Shown in pieces: positions 1 through 10,115 of a stretch of 64,000 nucleotides of DNA (its first letter is position 1; every line of letters begins with the position of its first letter). This DNA comes from Paucilactobacillus hokkaidonensis JCM 18461 (GTDB lineage: Bacteria > Bacillota > Bacilli > Lactobacillales > Lactobacillaceae): assembly GCF_000829395.1 (NCBI RefSeq), contig NZ_AP014680.1:1674001-1738000 (forward strand), written 5' to 3'. Position numbers and translations under genes: made by a program. The notes beneath the pieces were generated by a model, which was not told the origin of the DNA, searched no databases, and was given only the letters and a program-made list of their open reading frames with translations.

Positions 1-579
1 GCCTGATACAATACTCGGTACGGCTGCAGGTAAAATTATTTTAGTGACAGTTTCCCACTTTGAAATTCCTAAAGCCAGTCCACCATTACGCTGGTCATTG
101 CTAATTGCTTTGAGTGCATCCTCAATACTTCGTGTTAACAATGGTAAGTTAAAAATCGTCAGCGCCAGCGCACCTGATAGAATTGAGAAACTTAACTTGA
201 ACTGCACAACGAATAGTAGAAATCCAAATAATCCAACCACTACTGATGGTAATGAGCTTAAGATTTCAATCATGGTCCGCACCACGTTAGTCAGCATTCC
301 CGGTTTTGCATATTCATTTAAGTAAATACTAGCTCCCAATGCAATCGGTAACGAAATCAACATCGTTAGCAGCAGCAAGTACAGTGAATTAAATAATTGA
401 ATTCCAATTCCACCGCCTGCGTTGAATGCTTTGGATGGTGACGTTAAAAACGACCAACTTAATTGTGGTAAGCCGCGTAAAATAATAAATCCAAGTAAAA
501 GGATTAAAATTAAAACGACAATCCCAGCAATTGTGTATAGTGTTCCGGTGGCTAACTTATCCATTTTTTTAGAGTTCAT
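1..579 (-). CDS. pstA: Phosphate ABC transporter permease PstA (3' end outside window)
   Basis: Inner-membrane half of the high-affinity phosphate importer. I translated it from the minus strand: it starts MNSKKMDKLATG at 579 and reads open for 193 codons to the window edge, so the C-terminus is missing. It has a first membrane segment near residues 12-35 and the permease cytoplasmic loop motif LALGISKWETVTKIILPAAV near the cut, which contacts the ATPase PstB. Its ATG overlaps the pstC stop as ATGA, so the two are translationally coupled. The pstB and phoU genes probably lie beyond position 1; that is inference. Confidence 0.93.
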   Translation of the reverse strand, partial: MNSKKMDKLATGTLYTIAGIVVLILILLLGFIILRGLPQLSWSFLTSPSKAFNAGGGIGIQLFNSLYLLLLTMLISLPIALGASIYLNEYAKPGMLTNVVRTMIEILSSLPSVVVGLFGFLLFVVQFKLSFSILSGALALTIFNLPLLTRSIEDALKAISNDQRNGGLALGISKWETVTKIILPAAVPSIVSG

Positions 580-1496
580 AGTTTCATCGACCCCCGTTTA
601 GCAATTAAATGAATTGCTAGATTAAATGCCAGCGACATTAATAGAAGAATCAATGCCAACGACCACAATGCATCATTTTGAACAGTTCCAAGCACTGTAT
701 TTCCAATACCAGTGGTCAATACACTGGTTAATGTAGCTGCCGGCGCTACTAAACTAGTTGGTAGTAAGGTTGCATTTCCAACCACCATTTGAACCGCTAA
801 CGCTTCACCAAACGCGCGTGCCATCCCAAACACGATAGCAGTCAAGATCCCCGGAGTAGCTGACCTTAAAACAACTTTATAAATAGTCTGCCACCTTGTT
901 GCCCCTAACGCCAGTGAAGCAGAACGATAGCTCTTAGGCACAGATCCCAATGAATCGACAGTCATCGAGGTAATAGTGGGCAATACCATTACAAATAGGA
1001 CAAATGTTCCCGCTAAAATTCCGAAGCCACTACCGCCAAAAACAGTTCTAATTGCAGGAACCACCACTGTTAATCCAACAAATCCGTAAACTACTGATGG
1101 AATTCCAACTAATAATTCCAATACTGGTTGTAAAATTCTAGTTCCTGTTTTTGGCGTGATATCGGTCATCATCAAGGCCGTTCCAATTGCAAACGGAATT
1201 GCTAACGCCGTTGCCAAAATAGTAATCAAAAAGGATCCGACAATCATTGGTAAGGCGCCAACCAGTGGATGTCCATCTTTAACTACTTCCGGGTTCCATT
1301 GGGTCCCTGTTAGAAACTTTCCCAAAGACACATGATCACTGGTAAACGTCGCTAACCCACGATAGGCAATAAAACTAAAAATCGCAACCACGATCAAACA
1401 AATACCACTAAGACATAGTAGGCTAATCAGTTTACCTTTTCTTTCAATTTTGCTGGCCTTAGAAGTGGTTAAGATACTCTCCCTAATTTTATCCAT
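576..1496 (-). CDS. pstC: Phosphate ABC transporter permease PstC
   Basis: Partner permease of PstA, 306 residues, about the usual length. A hydrophilic N-terminus of about 20 residues precedes the first membrane helix (LISLLCLSGICLIVVAIFSF), and the ATPase-contact loop is LALGATRWQTIYKVVLRSA at about residues 197-215. It lies 30 bp after pstS and overlaps pstA by 4 bases, which fits a pstS-pstC-pstA operon. Control by phosphate starvation through the adjacent PhoPR-type system is expected from the family and from the TGTAAA direct repeat upstream of pstS. Confidence 0.95.
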   Translation of the reverse strand: MDKIRESILTTSKASKIERKGKLISLLCLSGICLIVVAIFSFIAYRGLATFTSDHVSLGKFLTGTQWNPEVVKDGHPLVGALPMIVGSFLITILATALAIPFAIGTALMMTDITPKTGTRILQPVLELLVGIPSVVYGFVGLTVVVPAIRTVFGGSGFGILAGTFVLFVMVLPTITSMTVDSLGSVPKSYRSASLALGATRWQTIYKVVLRSATPGILTAIVFGMARAFGEALAVQMVVGNATLLPTSLVAPAATLTSVLTTGIGNTVLGTVQNDALWSLALILLLMSLAFNLAIHLIAKRGSMKL

Positions 1497-1526
1497 CTAA
1501 CTCTCCTTTATACCAAGTTAAAATTA

Positions 1527-2372
1527 CTACTCTAGTCGTTCAATTTGCATCTGCTTAATTGGAATGTATCCAAGCTGTGGTACCAGTTTATGCTGCACAT
1601 GGTCGGATAAGACATACTCAATAAACTTATTGGTTTGTACATCTGACTTGGTTTGCGTATACATATGTTCATATGACCATATTTGCCACTTATTAGTTTT
1701 AACATTTTCATTAGTTGGTTTAACTTGATTCATCGTTGGAGCAACCACAGATTTATCAGCATATGAAAATGACACGTAGCTAATTGCACCAGGGGTTGTG
1801 GCAACTATTTGACGCGTAGTTCCTGACGAATCTTGCTCTTGAGATGCAATACTTCGAGCTCTATTCAGCCCCCATTTTTCAAATGTAACCCGAGTTCCAC
1901 TTCCTTGAGTCCGATTCACAACTACTATTTTTTGATTGTGTCCACCAACCTGTTGCCAATTTGTCAGTTTTCCTGTAAAAATATCTTGCAGTTGTTGACT
2001 GGTCAACACATTCACACCGGCTTGTTTATTGATAATTGGTGTGATACCAACAACGGCAACACGATGATCAACTAACTTATTTGCTTTAATTCCAGTCTGC
2101 TCACTAGCAAATAGGTCTGAATTTCCAATTGAAACTGCTCCCTGCTGAATTTGACTCAGTCCAGTTCCTGATCCGCCTCCTTGCACGTTGACGAAGATTC
2201 CAGGATTATCTTTACTAAATTCCTCACCGGCCGCTTCCACTAAGGGTTGCAAAGATGTTGAACCAACTGCGGTGATTGATTCGCCTTGCTTATTCTGATC
2301 ACGATTAATATATGCATAGCTAATTAAAACTATCAGAACTGTAGCTAAGACTAGACTCCACTTTTTCTTCAT
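1527..2372 (-). CDS. pstS: Phosphate-binding protein PstS
   Basis: Extracellular phosphate receptor that feeds the PstCA channel; 281 residues. Phosphate-binding family signatures are visible: AVGSTSLQPL at about residue 35, GGGSGTG at about 66, and NRTQGSGTR at about 153, whose backbone and side chains coordinate phosphate in homologues. The N-terminus is a hydrophobic helix (residues 4-20) but has no lipobox cysteine, so the protein seems held by an uncleaved anchor or is secreted, unlike the usual lipoprotein form. First gene of the pst operon. Confidence 0.94.
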   Translation of the reverse strand: MKKKWSLVLATVLIVLISYAYINRDQNKQGESITAVGSTSLQPLVEAAGEEFSKDNPGIFVNVQGGGSGTGLSQIQQGAVSIGNSDLFASEQTGIKANKLVDHRVAVVGITPIINKQAGVNVLTSQQLQDIFTGKLTNWQQVGGHNQKIVVVNRTQGSGTRVTFEKWGLNRARSIASQEQDSSGTTRQIVATTPGAISYVSFSYADKSVVAPTMNQVKPTNENVKTNKWQIWSYEHMYTQTKSDVQTNKFIEYVLSDHVQHKLVPQLGYIPIKQMQIERLE

Positions 2373-2461
2373 GGCTTTTTCTCCCTTGAACGCTCATGCT
2401 CGTCAAACTTCTAATCATGGTTTTAGCTTAACAGGCTAACGTAAAGACAGGATTGCGAGAA

Positions 2462-2478
2462 TGTAAATGTTATGTAAA
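2462..2478 (-). promoter_or_regulatory. Candidate PhoP box upstream of pstS
   Basis: On the minus strand two TTTACA hexamers are separated by 5 bases (11-bp spacing, one helical turn), about 90-106 bases upstream of the pstS ATG. PhoP of Bacillus-type systems binds TT(A/T)ACA direct repeats at this spacing. It sits next to genes for such a regulator and for phosphate uptake. Only two repeats are clear; four are usual in Bacillus. Confidence 0.55.
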
Positions 2479-2540
2479 TTATTAGGTTCCTGTGACTAAC
2501 ACAGTTAATTATTAATTGAGCTCGGTAGTTAACCAATTTT

Positions 2541-2633
2541 TTTCACACCTCAATCTTAAGTTCGCAACCGTAGAAGCTTGCATGTAACAATAAATACCAC
2601 TTATGAATGGTCTACCATGTAACATATCCCACT
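2541..2633 (-). repeat. Decayed half copy of hairpin element A
   Basis: GCAACCG at 2564, then GTAGAAGC and CATGTAAC, repeats the left arm of element A, where GCAACCG is at 2657, with a 93-bp offset. Similarity fades after about 50 bases and no matching right arm is present. The rest of the 2373-2746 gap holds only the Pho box and element A. Confidence 0.6.
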
Positions 2634-2768
2634 ATTTTTATAGATTAAACGTGTTTGCAACCGCAGATGACTACATGTAACAAAATAATGACCTTTACAT
2701 GGATAGTTCACCATGTAAAGGTCATTATTACGTTACACTCCGTCATCTAAACGCGATTGCTCACACTC
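2634..2768 (-). repeat. Hairpin element A (after phoR)
   Basis: Large nested palindrome read on the minus strand from GAGTG (2768) to CACGTTTAATC (2653 leftward). The inner stem is a perfect 19-bp pair (2681-2699 with 2708-2726, approximate ends), flanked by TGTAAC/GTTACA and GATGAC/GTCATC pairs and an outer GCAA..CGC pair. It begins inside the last codons of phoR, so the phoR stop lies within it. It probably also ends the phoPR transcript, although there is no T-run directly after the stem. Confidence 0.8.
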
Positions 2769-4099
2769 GTACCTTTAAATTTAATTTTAATAGTCGTACC
2801 AAATCCAAGTTTGCTATCCACTGCAATTTTTCCATCTAACTGGGCCACTTGTTCGGCAACAATTGCCAAGCCTAAGCCCGTACCAAGCTGCATATTATCA
2901 TTTGGTACACGGTAAAACCGTTCGAAGATTCTTTCCTGTTGTTCGGCTGGAATGCCAATTCCAGTATCGCTAACACACAGTTCCCAAGTGTCATCATTAT
3001 TTTTTGCGGTTACTATTACGTGCCCACCCTGCCGATTATACTTAATCGCATTAGCTATCAAATTATACAATACAGACGTCAACCTAGTTGAATCGCTGGT
3101 AATTATAAAATTAGTTGATATCTTATTTTGCAGTTCAACTTGATTCAATTGAGCTAACGAACCCAAATTATCGAGCTGTTTCCCAACCAATTTTGTTAAA
3201 TTAATTGATGTTAACTGTAATTCACTTGGTTGCCCATTTCTTAAGCGCGACAACGACAAAATATCGTCAATTAATTTCACTAACTTATCGGATTCCTGTT
3301 TAATAATAGTTAGAAACTGCTGCTGTGTTGCTGGATCAGAATTTTGTTCTAATAACGTTTCACTAAAGCCAGCAATCGCCGTAATCGGCGTCTTCAATTC
3401 ATGACTGGCGTTAGCAACAAAGTCTGCCTGCATTTTGGACATCGCAACTAAATCACTAACATCCGTCATCAATACAATTACTTGAAAATGCTGTGGCCTA
3501 ATTTCACTATATAACACTTGAACACGGATATTTTTTCGTATCTGACCACGATCAAAATTAATCATTTTTTGTTGACTCTGCTGTTGCTGAATTACCTGAT
3601 TAATCATCGCCAATAATTCTGGTTGTGTAATTTCTTCTAAATATGAATGTGGTAATTCACGAATGTCACGATGCAGCAATTCTTGTACCGCAGTATTAGC
3701 AATTTGAAGTTGACCAAATCGATCAATCACAAGCACACCGACTGGTAAATTTTTAATCAAGGTTTCTAATTCATTTTCCTGTCGCATCGTTTGGTGTGAT
3801 TGATGCCTGATTTGTGACTGCAATCTATTAACTTCTTGAACCAATTCATGCAAGGGGTCATGGGATGGAACTAACAAATGAGTTTCATCCTGATCGTCTG
3901 TAATTTGGCGAACCTTTTGTGTCACCAACTTGAGATGTCGTGAAAATTGCCACACGATAACGCTAAAAATAACTGTGGCAATTACCGATAGTCCCAACAT
4001 CCCTAAGACTGTGATCCAAAATGACATAGGTAATATGACACCAAATAGTTCAAAGACGATCAGACTAATTATAAAAAAAGTTGTAATCTGCCTTTTCAT
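2747..4099 (-). CDS. phoR: Sensor histidine kinase of the phosphate response (PhoR/PnpS type)
   Basis: Membrane histidine kinase, 450 residues. Two adjacent membrane helices fill residues 7-50 with almost no extracellular loop, followed by a HAMP-like linker, a PAS domain (about 105-215), the dimerisation domain with the phospho-accepting His in SHELKTP (about residue 232), and an ATPase domain with NLIANAIKYN, DTGIGIP and GTGLGLAI. The lack of a sensor loop fits kinases that read the Pst transporter rather than phosphate itself. It overlaps the regulator gene by 4 bases, and its last codons run into hairpin element A. Confidence 0.92.
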   Translation of the reverse strand: MKRQITTFFIISLIVFELFGVILPMSFWITVLGMLGLSVIATVIFSVIVWQFSRHLKLVTQKVRQITDDQDETHLLVPSHDPLHELVQEVNRLQSQIRHQSHQTMRQENELETLIKNLPVGVLVIDRFGQLQIANTAVQELLHRDIRELPHSYLEEITQPELLAMINQVIQQQQSQQKMINFDRGQIRKNIRVQVLYSEIRPQHFQVIVLMTDVSDLVAMSKMQADFVANASHELKTPITAIAGFSETLLEQNSDPATQQQFLTIIKQESDKLVKLIDDILSLSRLRNGQPSELQLTSINLTKLVGKQLDNLGSLAQLNQVELQNKISTNFIITSDSTRLTSVLYNLIANAIKYNRQGGHVIVTAKNNDDTWELCVSDTGIGIPAEQQERIFERFYRVPNDNMQLGTGLGLAIVAEQVAQLDGKIAVDSKLGFGTTIKIKFKGTSVSNRV

Positions 4100-4788
4100 T
4101 TAGACTCCAATCCAAACTGATAACCAAATCCACGCACAGTCTTGATCCATTTTTGTTCCGGGGCGTATTCTCGTAGCTTATCGCGCAAATGACTTACTTG
4201 AATATCCACCATCCGGCTGTCCAACTCATAGTCAACTTGCCAAACATGCTGTAATAGCTGTTGTCGACTCAACACATGGGTCCTATTTTCTACAAAATAA
4301 ACCAGTAATTCAAATTCCTTTGGCGTTAAATTTATTTCGTGATCATGAATTTGTACAAGATGCCGGTCTAAATCAAGTGTCAGTGAATCAATCTTCAGCA
4401 CATTTTGCCCCACAGTCTGCGGCTTACTATTACGCCGCAAGACGGCATTGACCCGGGCAACCACCTCACGGGGACTAAACGGTTTGCTGATATAGTCATC
4501 TGCTCCCAATTCAAGGCCGATAATCCGATCAACTTCCTGTGACTTTGCAGTAATGATAATTACAGGCACACTACTTTTGATTTGCAATAACCGTTTCAGG
4601 ACAGTTAATCCGTCCATCCCCGGCAGCATCAAATCTAACAAAATACAGTCAATTAAATTATTCTGCACCAATTCAAGTGCAGTCTCACCATCAGGCGCTG
4701 CCAGCGTTTCAAAACCGTGTTGCTGTAAGTTATATGTCAATAATGTACTAATTGCTGGTTCATCATCTACAACTAAAACTTTTTTCAT
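4096..4788 (-). CDS. phoP: Response regulator of the phosphate response (OmpR family, PhoP/PnpR type)
   Basis: DNA-binding partner of the neighbouring kinase, 230 residues. The receiver domain has the acidic pair at D8/D9, the phospho-acceptor D52 in LLDLMLPG and the conserved lysine in IITAKSQ. The C-terminal winged helix contains LTPKEFELLVYF and ends with VRGFGYQF, the OmpR-family signature. It starts 35 bases after the prfB stop and probably has its own promoter or reads through from prfB. The phosphate role is inferred from the adjacent pst genes. Confidence 0.93.
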   Translation of the reverse strand: MKKVLVVDDEPAISTLLTYNLQQHGFETLAAPDGETALELVQNNLIDCILLDLMLPGMDGLTVLKRLLQIKSSVPVIIITAKSQEVDRIIGLELGADDYISKPFSPREVVARVNAVLRRNSKPQTVGQNVLKIDSLTLDLDRHLVQIHDHEINLTPKEFELLVYFVENRTHVLSRQQLLQHVWQVDYELDSRMVDIQVSHLRDKLREYAPEQKWIKTVRGFGYQFGLESK

Positions 4789-4822
4789 CTGCTACTCCCA
4801 CTATTTTGCGACAGCGTTAAAT

Positions 4823-5939
4823 TTACATTGGATTCTTTTGGCTCAGCTTCCATTGTAAATATGCATTGATAAATGGATCTAAATTACCATCCATGACCGC
4901 ATTCCCATCATGAGTTTCAAAGTTTGTCCTGTGATCTTTAACAAGCGTATAAGGGTGAAAAACATATGATCGGATTTGTGACCCCCAGCCAATCTCCATT
5001 TGTTCCCCTTGAATCTTAGCTCGTTTTTCTGCTTTGTGTTCTTCTTCAAGTTGATACAATTTTGATTTTAGCATATTCATAGCAGTTTGCCGATTTTGCA
5101 GCTGTGATCGTTGTGCCTGAGAAGAAACGACAATCCCAGTTGGTAAATGCGTAATTCGCACAGCTGAAGATGTCTTATTGATGTGTTGTCCCCCAGCACC
5201 ACTAGACCTAAACACATCAACTCGTAAATCATCAGTATTTATATCTACATCTGTATTGTCATCCAATTCTGGCATGACATCAACTGAAGCAAACGAAGTA
5301 TGTCGCCTCCCAGCAGCATCAAATGGTGAAATTCGGACAAGTCGATGGACCCCCTTTTCAGATCTCAGATAACCATACGCATTATGCCCATTAACTAGCA
5401 ATGTAACACTTTTAATTCCGGCTTCCTCACCAGCTTCATAATCAGCAGTTTCCACTTCAAAATTATGTTGCGCTGCCCAACGAGTGTACATCCGCAACAA
5501 CATTTCGCCCCAGTCCTGAGATTCTGTCCCACCAGCCCCAGGATGAATTTCAATAATCGCATTATTTTGATCGTACGGCTCGTCCAGCAATTGTTCCAGC
5601 CGATATTTTTCTAACAAACTAGTCATTGTCGCTAAATCATTTTCGAACTCAATCTGCATTTCTGAATCTGCCTCTTCTTGTAATAAGCTCAGCGTAACCT
5701 GCAGATTTTCAATACCGTCCTGTAAGTGCAAAAAATTATCCCGTTTTTCCTTTAATCCATTTGTTTCTTCTATTAGTTGTTGAGCTGCTTGACCATCATT
5801 CCAAAAATCCGGGTCACCCATTTTAGCCTCGTGCTCTGCAATTCGTTCATTGAGCATATCAAGGTCAAAGCGACCTCCCGAAGTTAGCAACCTCTCGTTG
5901 CATTTCTTCTATTGTTTTCTTAGCTTCGCTTAATTCCAT
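4823..5939 (-). CDS. prfB: Peptide chain release factor 2, made by programmed +1 frameshift
   Basis: Terminates translation at UGA and UAA. Translation starts at ATG 5939 (after GGAGGAAAAG) and reads 24 codons ending ..NFGRSL to an in-frame TGA at 5867-5865. A +1 shift at CTT TGA C continues as [15 protein letters not shown] to 4823, giving about 371 residues. GGGAGG lies three bases before CTT, the same spacing as the stimulatory site of E. coli prfB. The RF2 anticodon tripeptide SPF ([12 protein letters not shown]) and the catalytic GGQ ([12 protein letters not shown]) are present. It follows secA, as in other lactobacilli. Confidence 0.95.
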
Positions 5940-5968
5940 CTTTTCCTCCACTGCTTTAACACCCCTAC

Positions 5969-6005
5969 AAAAAAGAAGCACAGGGCAACAAATTTGTCCT
6001 AAGCT
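5969..6005 (-). terminator. Intrinsic terminator between secA and prfB
   Basis: On the minus strand an imperfect stem (AGCTTAGGACAAAT paired with TTGTTGCCCTGTGCT) is followed by TTCTTTTTT, just after the secA stop. It would separate secA from prfB, at least partly. Confidence 0.5.
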
Positions 6006-6013
6006 CCCTTAAT

Positions 6014-8377
6014 TTAGCGGGTTACGTTTTGTCTAATTTCTGACTTCATGAATAATCTAGTCGTTTCATATTCAATATTAGCGACCATTTCTTCAAACAT
6101 ATGAAACCCAGCTGTTTGATATTCAACTAATGGATTTAATTGTCCATATCCACGCAATCCAACCGATTGTCTGAATTGATCCATTGCGTCAATATGATCA
6201 GTCCAATGTGCATCAACCACACGCAACAAGACAACTTTTTCAAACTCTAACATCTGTGATGGTTCATATAGTTGTTTTTGTTTATCAGTATAAACATCTT
6301 TGGCCAATCCCATCAACTTATCAAATATTTCATCGCTGGACAAGCCTTTCAAATCATTAACCGTAATTGAATCTGGATTTACTAACACCGTTCCAGCAAA
6401 ATTAACAATTTCTTGCAATTCCCACTCAGATTCAGTTCCCAGCGTATGCATATCAATTGAACGTTTAATTGTCCGTTCAACCATTGGCATAATTACGTCT
6501 TTAAGTGAGGTTGTTGAAGTGATAACCTGTTGACGCTCTTTATAAATGATTTCACGTTGTTCACGCATCACATCATCATATTGCAACACGTTTTTACGAG
6601 AATCGTAGTTATTACCTTCAACTCGTTTTTGTGCCGATTCAACTTGACGAGACAACAAGCGACTCTTGATAACAGCATCCTCGTCATCCACGTTCATTCG
6701 ACTCAAAAATGCTTTAATTCGATCACCACCAAAACGGCGCATCAAATCATCTTCCAGTGATAGGTAAAATTGTGAAATACCTGGATCACCTTGTCGACCG
6801 GCACGTCCTCGCAATTGGTTATCAATCCGGCGAGATTCATGTCGTTCAGTACCAACAACGGCCAGGCCCCCAACTTCCACAACACCGGGTCCTAATTTAA
6901 TATCAGTTCCACGACCAGCCATATTGGTGGCAATCGTAACGGCACCTTTTTGGCCCGCATTTTTAACAATTTCAGCCTCACGTTCATGGTTTTTGGCATT
7001 CAAAACAACGTGTGGAATATTCTGCTTATCCAGTAAATTGGACAAATATTCTGAAGTTTCCACGGCAACCGTACCAACTAAAACTGGCTGACCATTTTCA
7101 TGAAAGTCTTTGATCCTATTAACCACAGCGTTAAACTTACTCTTCAAAGTTGGATACAATAAATCAGGTTCATCCACTCGCGCAATTGGACGATTAGTTG
7201 GGATCGTAATCGTCTCCATATTATAAATTTCACGAAATTCTTCTTGTTCCGTCTTAGCAGTACCAGTCATACCTGATAATTTGGTATACATCCGGAACAA
7301 GTTTTGATACGTGATGTTAGCCATGGTTTTGTTTTCTTCTTGAATTTCAACGTGTTCTTTGGCTTCAATGGCCTGGTGAAGTCCGTCAGAAAAACGACGT
7401 CCTTCCATAATTCGACCAGTAAATGAATCCACAATCATAACTTCGCCATCTTGGACCACGTAGTCTTTATCAGTTAACATGATGTAATTAGCACGTAATG
7501 CCTGATCCAAGTGGTGGGTCAATGCGGTATTTTCTGTATCGTATAGGTTAGCCAGATTAAAATACTTCTCTGCTTTTTCAATTCCTGGATTGGTTAACGA
7601 AACAGTTTTTGACTCTAGGTCAATCTTGTAGTCGTCTTCTTCAGTAAGTGTTTTAACAAACCGATCTGTTCGCTCGTATAACTTAGTAGTTCCGGTTCCG
7701 GGCCCCGAAATAATCAATGGTGTTCGCGCTTCATCAATTAAAATTGAATCAACTTCATCAATAATCGCAAAATTTAATGTTCGTTGGACTTGATCTTCTT
7801 TGTAAACAGCCATGTTATCCCGTAAATAATCAAATCCAATTTCACTATTAGTTGAATACGTAATATCAGCGGCATATGCGGCACGCTTTTCTTCAGGGGA
7901 TTTTTCAGCGCCATTAATTCCAACGCTACAGCCCAACCAATTATAAAGTTCTCCCATTTCAGTTGCATCACGAGCAGACAGGTATTCATTAACCGTAATA
8001 ACGTGGGCACCTTTGCCACTAATTGCATTCAAATAAATTGGCATTGTGGCCGTCAACGTTTTTCCTTCACCAGTACGCATTTCAGCAATGTTACCTTCAT
8101 GTAGCACAATCCCACCCATAATTTGAACATGGAATGGATATAAACCCAAAACCCGTTTGGCACCCTCGCGAGCAACAGCGAACGCCTCAGGCAATAGGTC
8201 GTCTAACGTTTCACCTTCTTGATAACGTTTCCTGAATTCTGGTGTTTTAGCTTGTAATTGTTCATCAGAACTTGCAGCAGCCTCCTTTGCATGAGACTCA
8301 ACTTTATCTGCTAATTTATCGAGGCGCCGTAATTCATTTCGATCGCTTTCAATCCATTTTCTTAATACGTTTGCCAT
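6014..8377 (-). CDS. secA: Preprotein translocase ATPase SecA
   Basis: Motor that pushes secretory proteins through SecYEG; 787 residues. Walker A is [13 protein letters not shown] near residue 100, the DEAD-type box is [20 protein letters not shown], and the second motor domain has [17 protein letters not shown] and [12 protein letters not shown]. The helical scaffold and wing domains follow. The C-terminus stops after the scaffold without the Cys-rich zinc tail, which is common in lactic acid bacteria. The start at 8377 has AAGGGA upstream. Confidence 0.97.
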   Translation of the reverse strand: MANVLRKWIESDRNELRRLDKLADKVESHAKEAAASSDEQLQAKTPEFRKRYQEGETLDDLLPEAFAVAREGAKRVLGLYPFHVQIMGGIVLHEGNIAEMRTGEGKTLTATMPIYLNAISGKGAHVITVNEYLSARDATEMGELYNWLGCSVGINGAEKSPEEKRAAYAADITYSTNSEIGFDYLRDNMAVYKEDQVQRTLNFAIIDEVDSILIDEARTPLIISGPGTGTTKLYERTDRFVKTLTEEDDYKIDLESKTVSLTNPGIEKAEKYFNLANLYDTENTALTHHLDQALRANYIMLTDKDYVVQDGEVMIVDSFTGRIMEGRRFSDGLHQAIEAKEHVEIQEENKTMANITYQNLFRMYTKLSGMTGTAKTEQEEFREIYNMETITIPTNRPIARVDEPDLLYPTLKSKFNAVVNRIKDFHENGQPVLVGTVAVETSEYLSNLLDKQNIPHVVLNAKNHEREAEIVKNAGQKGAVTIATNMAGRGTDIKLGPGVVEVGGLAVVGTERHESRRIDNQLRGRAGRQGDPGISQFYLSLEDDLMRRFGGDRIKAFLSRMNVDDEDAVIKSRLLSRQVESAQKRVEGNNYDSRKNVLQYDDVMREQREIIYKERQQVITSTTSLKDVIMPMVERTIKRSIDMHTLGTESEWELQEIVNFAGTVLVNPDSITVNDLKGLSSDEIFDKLMGLAKDVYTDKQKQLYEPSQMLEFEKVVLLRVVDAHWTDHIDAMDQFRQSVGLRGYGQLNPLVEYQTAGFHMFEEMVANIEYETTRLFMKSEIRQNVTR

Positions 8378-8522
8378 CTAAAAATCCCTTCTACACTTTC
8401 ATTCTCAATTTTTAAGTGGCCCAATCTATAAAGGGCCCGTAATTATAATTTTTCAATATCAATAGACATTTTAACATTATTTCCACCTAATGGAAACTAA
8501 CTTGCTGAAAGTAGCTAAGGTA

Positions 8523-8607
8523 TGGGTATAAAAGGATAAAATAGCGGTTGCTGCTTACTAACGTATGAGACTATGTGCCTAACCTTAATACTTACCTACT
8601 TTGTATC
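8523..8607 (-). repeat. Decayed half copy of hairpin element B
   Basis: CTAACGTA at 8558, followed by TGAGAC, matches CTAACGTATAAGAC of element B at 8643, an offset of 85 bp. The right arm is absent and similarity fades on both sides. The rest of the secA upstream gap (8378-8522) shows only the expected secA leader. Confidence 0.5.
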
Positions 8608-8744
8608 TTTACTGTCTAAAACGTGTAAACAGCCACTACTTCCTAACGTATAAGACATAAATATAGTGGGCGCTTTCGTTTTGTGAAAGCACCCACTATA
8701 TTTATGTCTTATACCACGGAAGTAACCCGTGGCTGTTTACACTC
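8608..8744 (-). repeat. Hairpin element B (after hpf)
   Basis: On the minus strand it runs from GAGTG (8744) to CACGTTTTAGACAGTAAA (8608). Nested arms: GTAAACAGCCAC/GTGGCTGTTTAC, TACTTCC/GGAAGTA, and a near-perfect inner stem of about 30 bp (8650-8679 with 8687-8716) with loop GTTTTGT. It starts 8 bases after the hpf stop. It probably acts as, or replaces, the hpf terminator. Confidence 0.82.
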
Positions 8745-8752
8745 TCTTTTGT

Positions 8753-9301
8753 TTAACTAGCCTCAATCAAACCATAACGGCCGTCATTTCGGCGGTACAC
8801 GATGCTGGTACCATTGGTTTCAGCATCTTCAAATATAAAGAAGTCATGCCCCAGCATATCCATTTGCAGAATTGCCTCTTCGTTATCCATTGGTTTCAAA
8901 GATACTTGCTTTGTTCGTACCACGTCTAACTCGACATTTTCTTCTGCTGGTTCCACAGCATCAGCTGGCACAAACTCTAACTTCTTGTATCCTTTTTCCC
9001 GTGATTTCCGGTTAACCTTAGTTTTGTACTTGCGAATTTGGCGTTCCAGTTTATCTGTTACCAAATCAACACTACCGTACATATCTTGTGAGGTTTCTTC
9101 AGCTCGTAAGGTCAAATAAGGAAGTGGAATGGTTACTTCCACCTTGTAACTCTTATTTGAATACACCTTTAAGTTAACATGAACAGTTGCATCGAGATTA
9201 TTCTCGAAGTACTTCTCCAGTTTACTGATCCGTTTAGTCACATAATCCCGAATAGCATCTGTTACCTCGATATTTTCACCACGAATATTGAATTTAAGCA
9301 T
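8753..9301 (-). CDS. hpf: Ribosome hibernation promoting factor, long form
   Basis: Binds the 30S subunit in stationary phase and pairs ribosomes into inactive 100S dimers. 182 residues: an N-terminal ribosome-binding domain (MLKFNIRGENIEVTDAIRDY, through about residue 100), a linker, and the C-terminal dimerisation domain from about residue 125 (VRTKQVSLKPMDNEEAILQM, ending NDGRYGLIE). The length marks the long form typical of Firmicutes. It stands alone between secA and comFC, with GGGAGAGA before the ATG. Confidence 0.95.
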   Translation of the reverse strand: MLKFNIRGENIEVTDAIRDYVTKRISKLEKYFENNLDATVHVNLKVYSNKSYKVEVTIPLPYLTLRAEETSQDMYGSVDLVTDKLERQIRKYKTKVNRKSREKGYKKLEFVPADAVEPAEENVELDVVRTKQVSLKPMDNEEAILQMDMLGHDFFIFEDAETNGTSIVYRRNDGRYGLIEAS

Positions 9302-9431
9302 TGAACTTCTCTCCCTTCAGTACAAGTTAAGACTTGTTCTGATATCAGAAGGACCACTCTTCTCATATCCTTAAGTTCATTATAATTGAGTTCTGTCCGA
9401 TAAACAATTGAAATGGTAAACGATTTCAAAA

Positions 9432-10115
9432 TTATCTTGCTAAAGTTATACTTTTTAATTTTTCAGGTGAACATTGTCTGACTAAATTCGCAGCATGATA
9501 GAGGGTCCTCCCCGTAGTATACACATCATCAACTAAGACAATATTTTTATGTTTAATCTCTTCTTTTGCATGGAGTGCTAATTTAAATGGCTGCTTTGTC
9601 AATAGTCTTTCCTGGCGCTTTTTGTGTGACTGCAATATATGCCGATTCTGATTTACAGTTTGAAGCAATGGATTAACTGTTATGTCGCCTAGCATACCAC
9701 TCACCTGATTAAATCCACGTGTCTCCCAAGTATACTCATTAACTGGAATTGGAATAACTAAATCAGGTTGCATTTGCTTAATTAAATCTACTAAAGGGCT
9801 TGTAAATACTCGACGTAACCGAAAATCACCACTAAATTTATACTGTTGCATAAATTGCTTGGTGGCATCATTATATGCAATTAAACTTCGGTTATGTAGT
9901 AAATAGTCGTTTTTAATTTGCCACATTTTACAATCGGCACATAAGTCTTCCGATAGTTGCTGCTTTCCGCATCCTGAACAGATAGGATATTTTAGATAAT
10001 CAAATTGTGCAGCACAATCATCACAAATTGGCTTTTCAATGATCGGTCCAAAATTCAATATCTGCGCCAAGGTTAGTTGCGTACTAATAACTCTATTACA
10101 CATTAAGCATTGCAT
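9432..10115 (-). CDS. comFC: Competence-associated phosphoribosyltransferase-like protein ComFC
   Basis: 227 residues. The N-terminus carries zinc-ligand pairs (CLMC, CDDC, CSGC, CADC), and the C-terminal half is a phosphoribosyltransferase fold with the signature IVLVDDVYTTGRTL. In transformable Firmicutes ComFC works with the ComFA helicase in DNA uptake. Its start overlaps the 3' end of comFA by 13 bases, so the two are co-translated. Whether this organism is transformable cannot be told from this window. Confidence 0.9.
   Translation of the reverse strand: MQCLMCNRVISTQLTLAQILNFGPIIEKPICDDCAAQFDYLKYPICSGCGKQQLSEDLCADCKMWQIKNDYLLHNRSLIAYNDATKQFMQQYKFSGDFRLRRVFTSPLVDLIKQMQPDLVIPIPVNEYTWETRGFNQVSGMLGDITVNPLLQTVNQNRHILQSHKKRQERLLTKQPFKLALHAKEEIKHKNIVLVDDVYTTGRTLYHAANLVRQCSPEKLKSITLAR

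Noticed and set aside
4789-4822. Missing ftsE-ftsX between prfB and the response regulator
   Set aside because: In some Firmicutes ftsEX follow prfB. Here only 34 bases separate the genes, but I cannot tell from one window whether ftsEX were lost or simply lie elsewhere.
6300-6760. Plus-strand frames inside secA
   Set aside because: Shadows of the secA coding frame.
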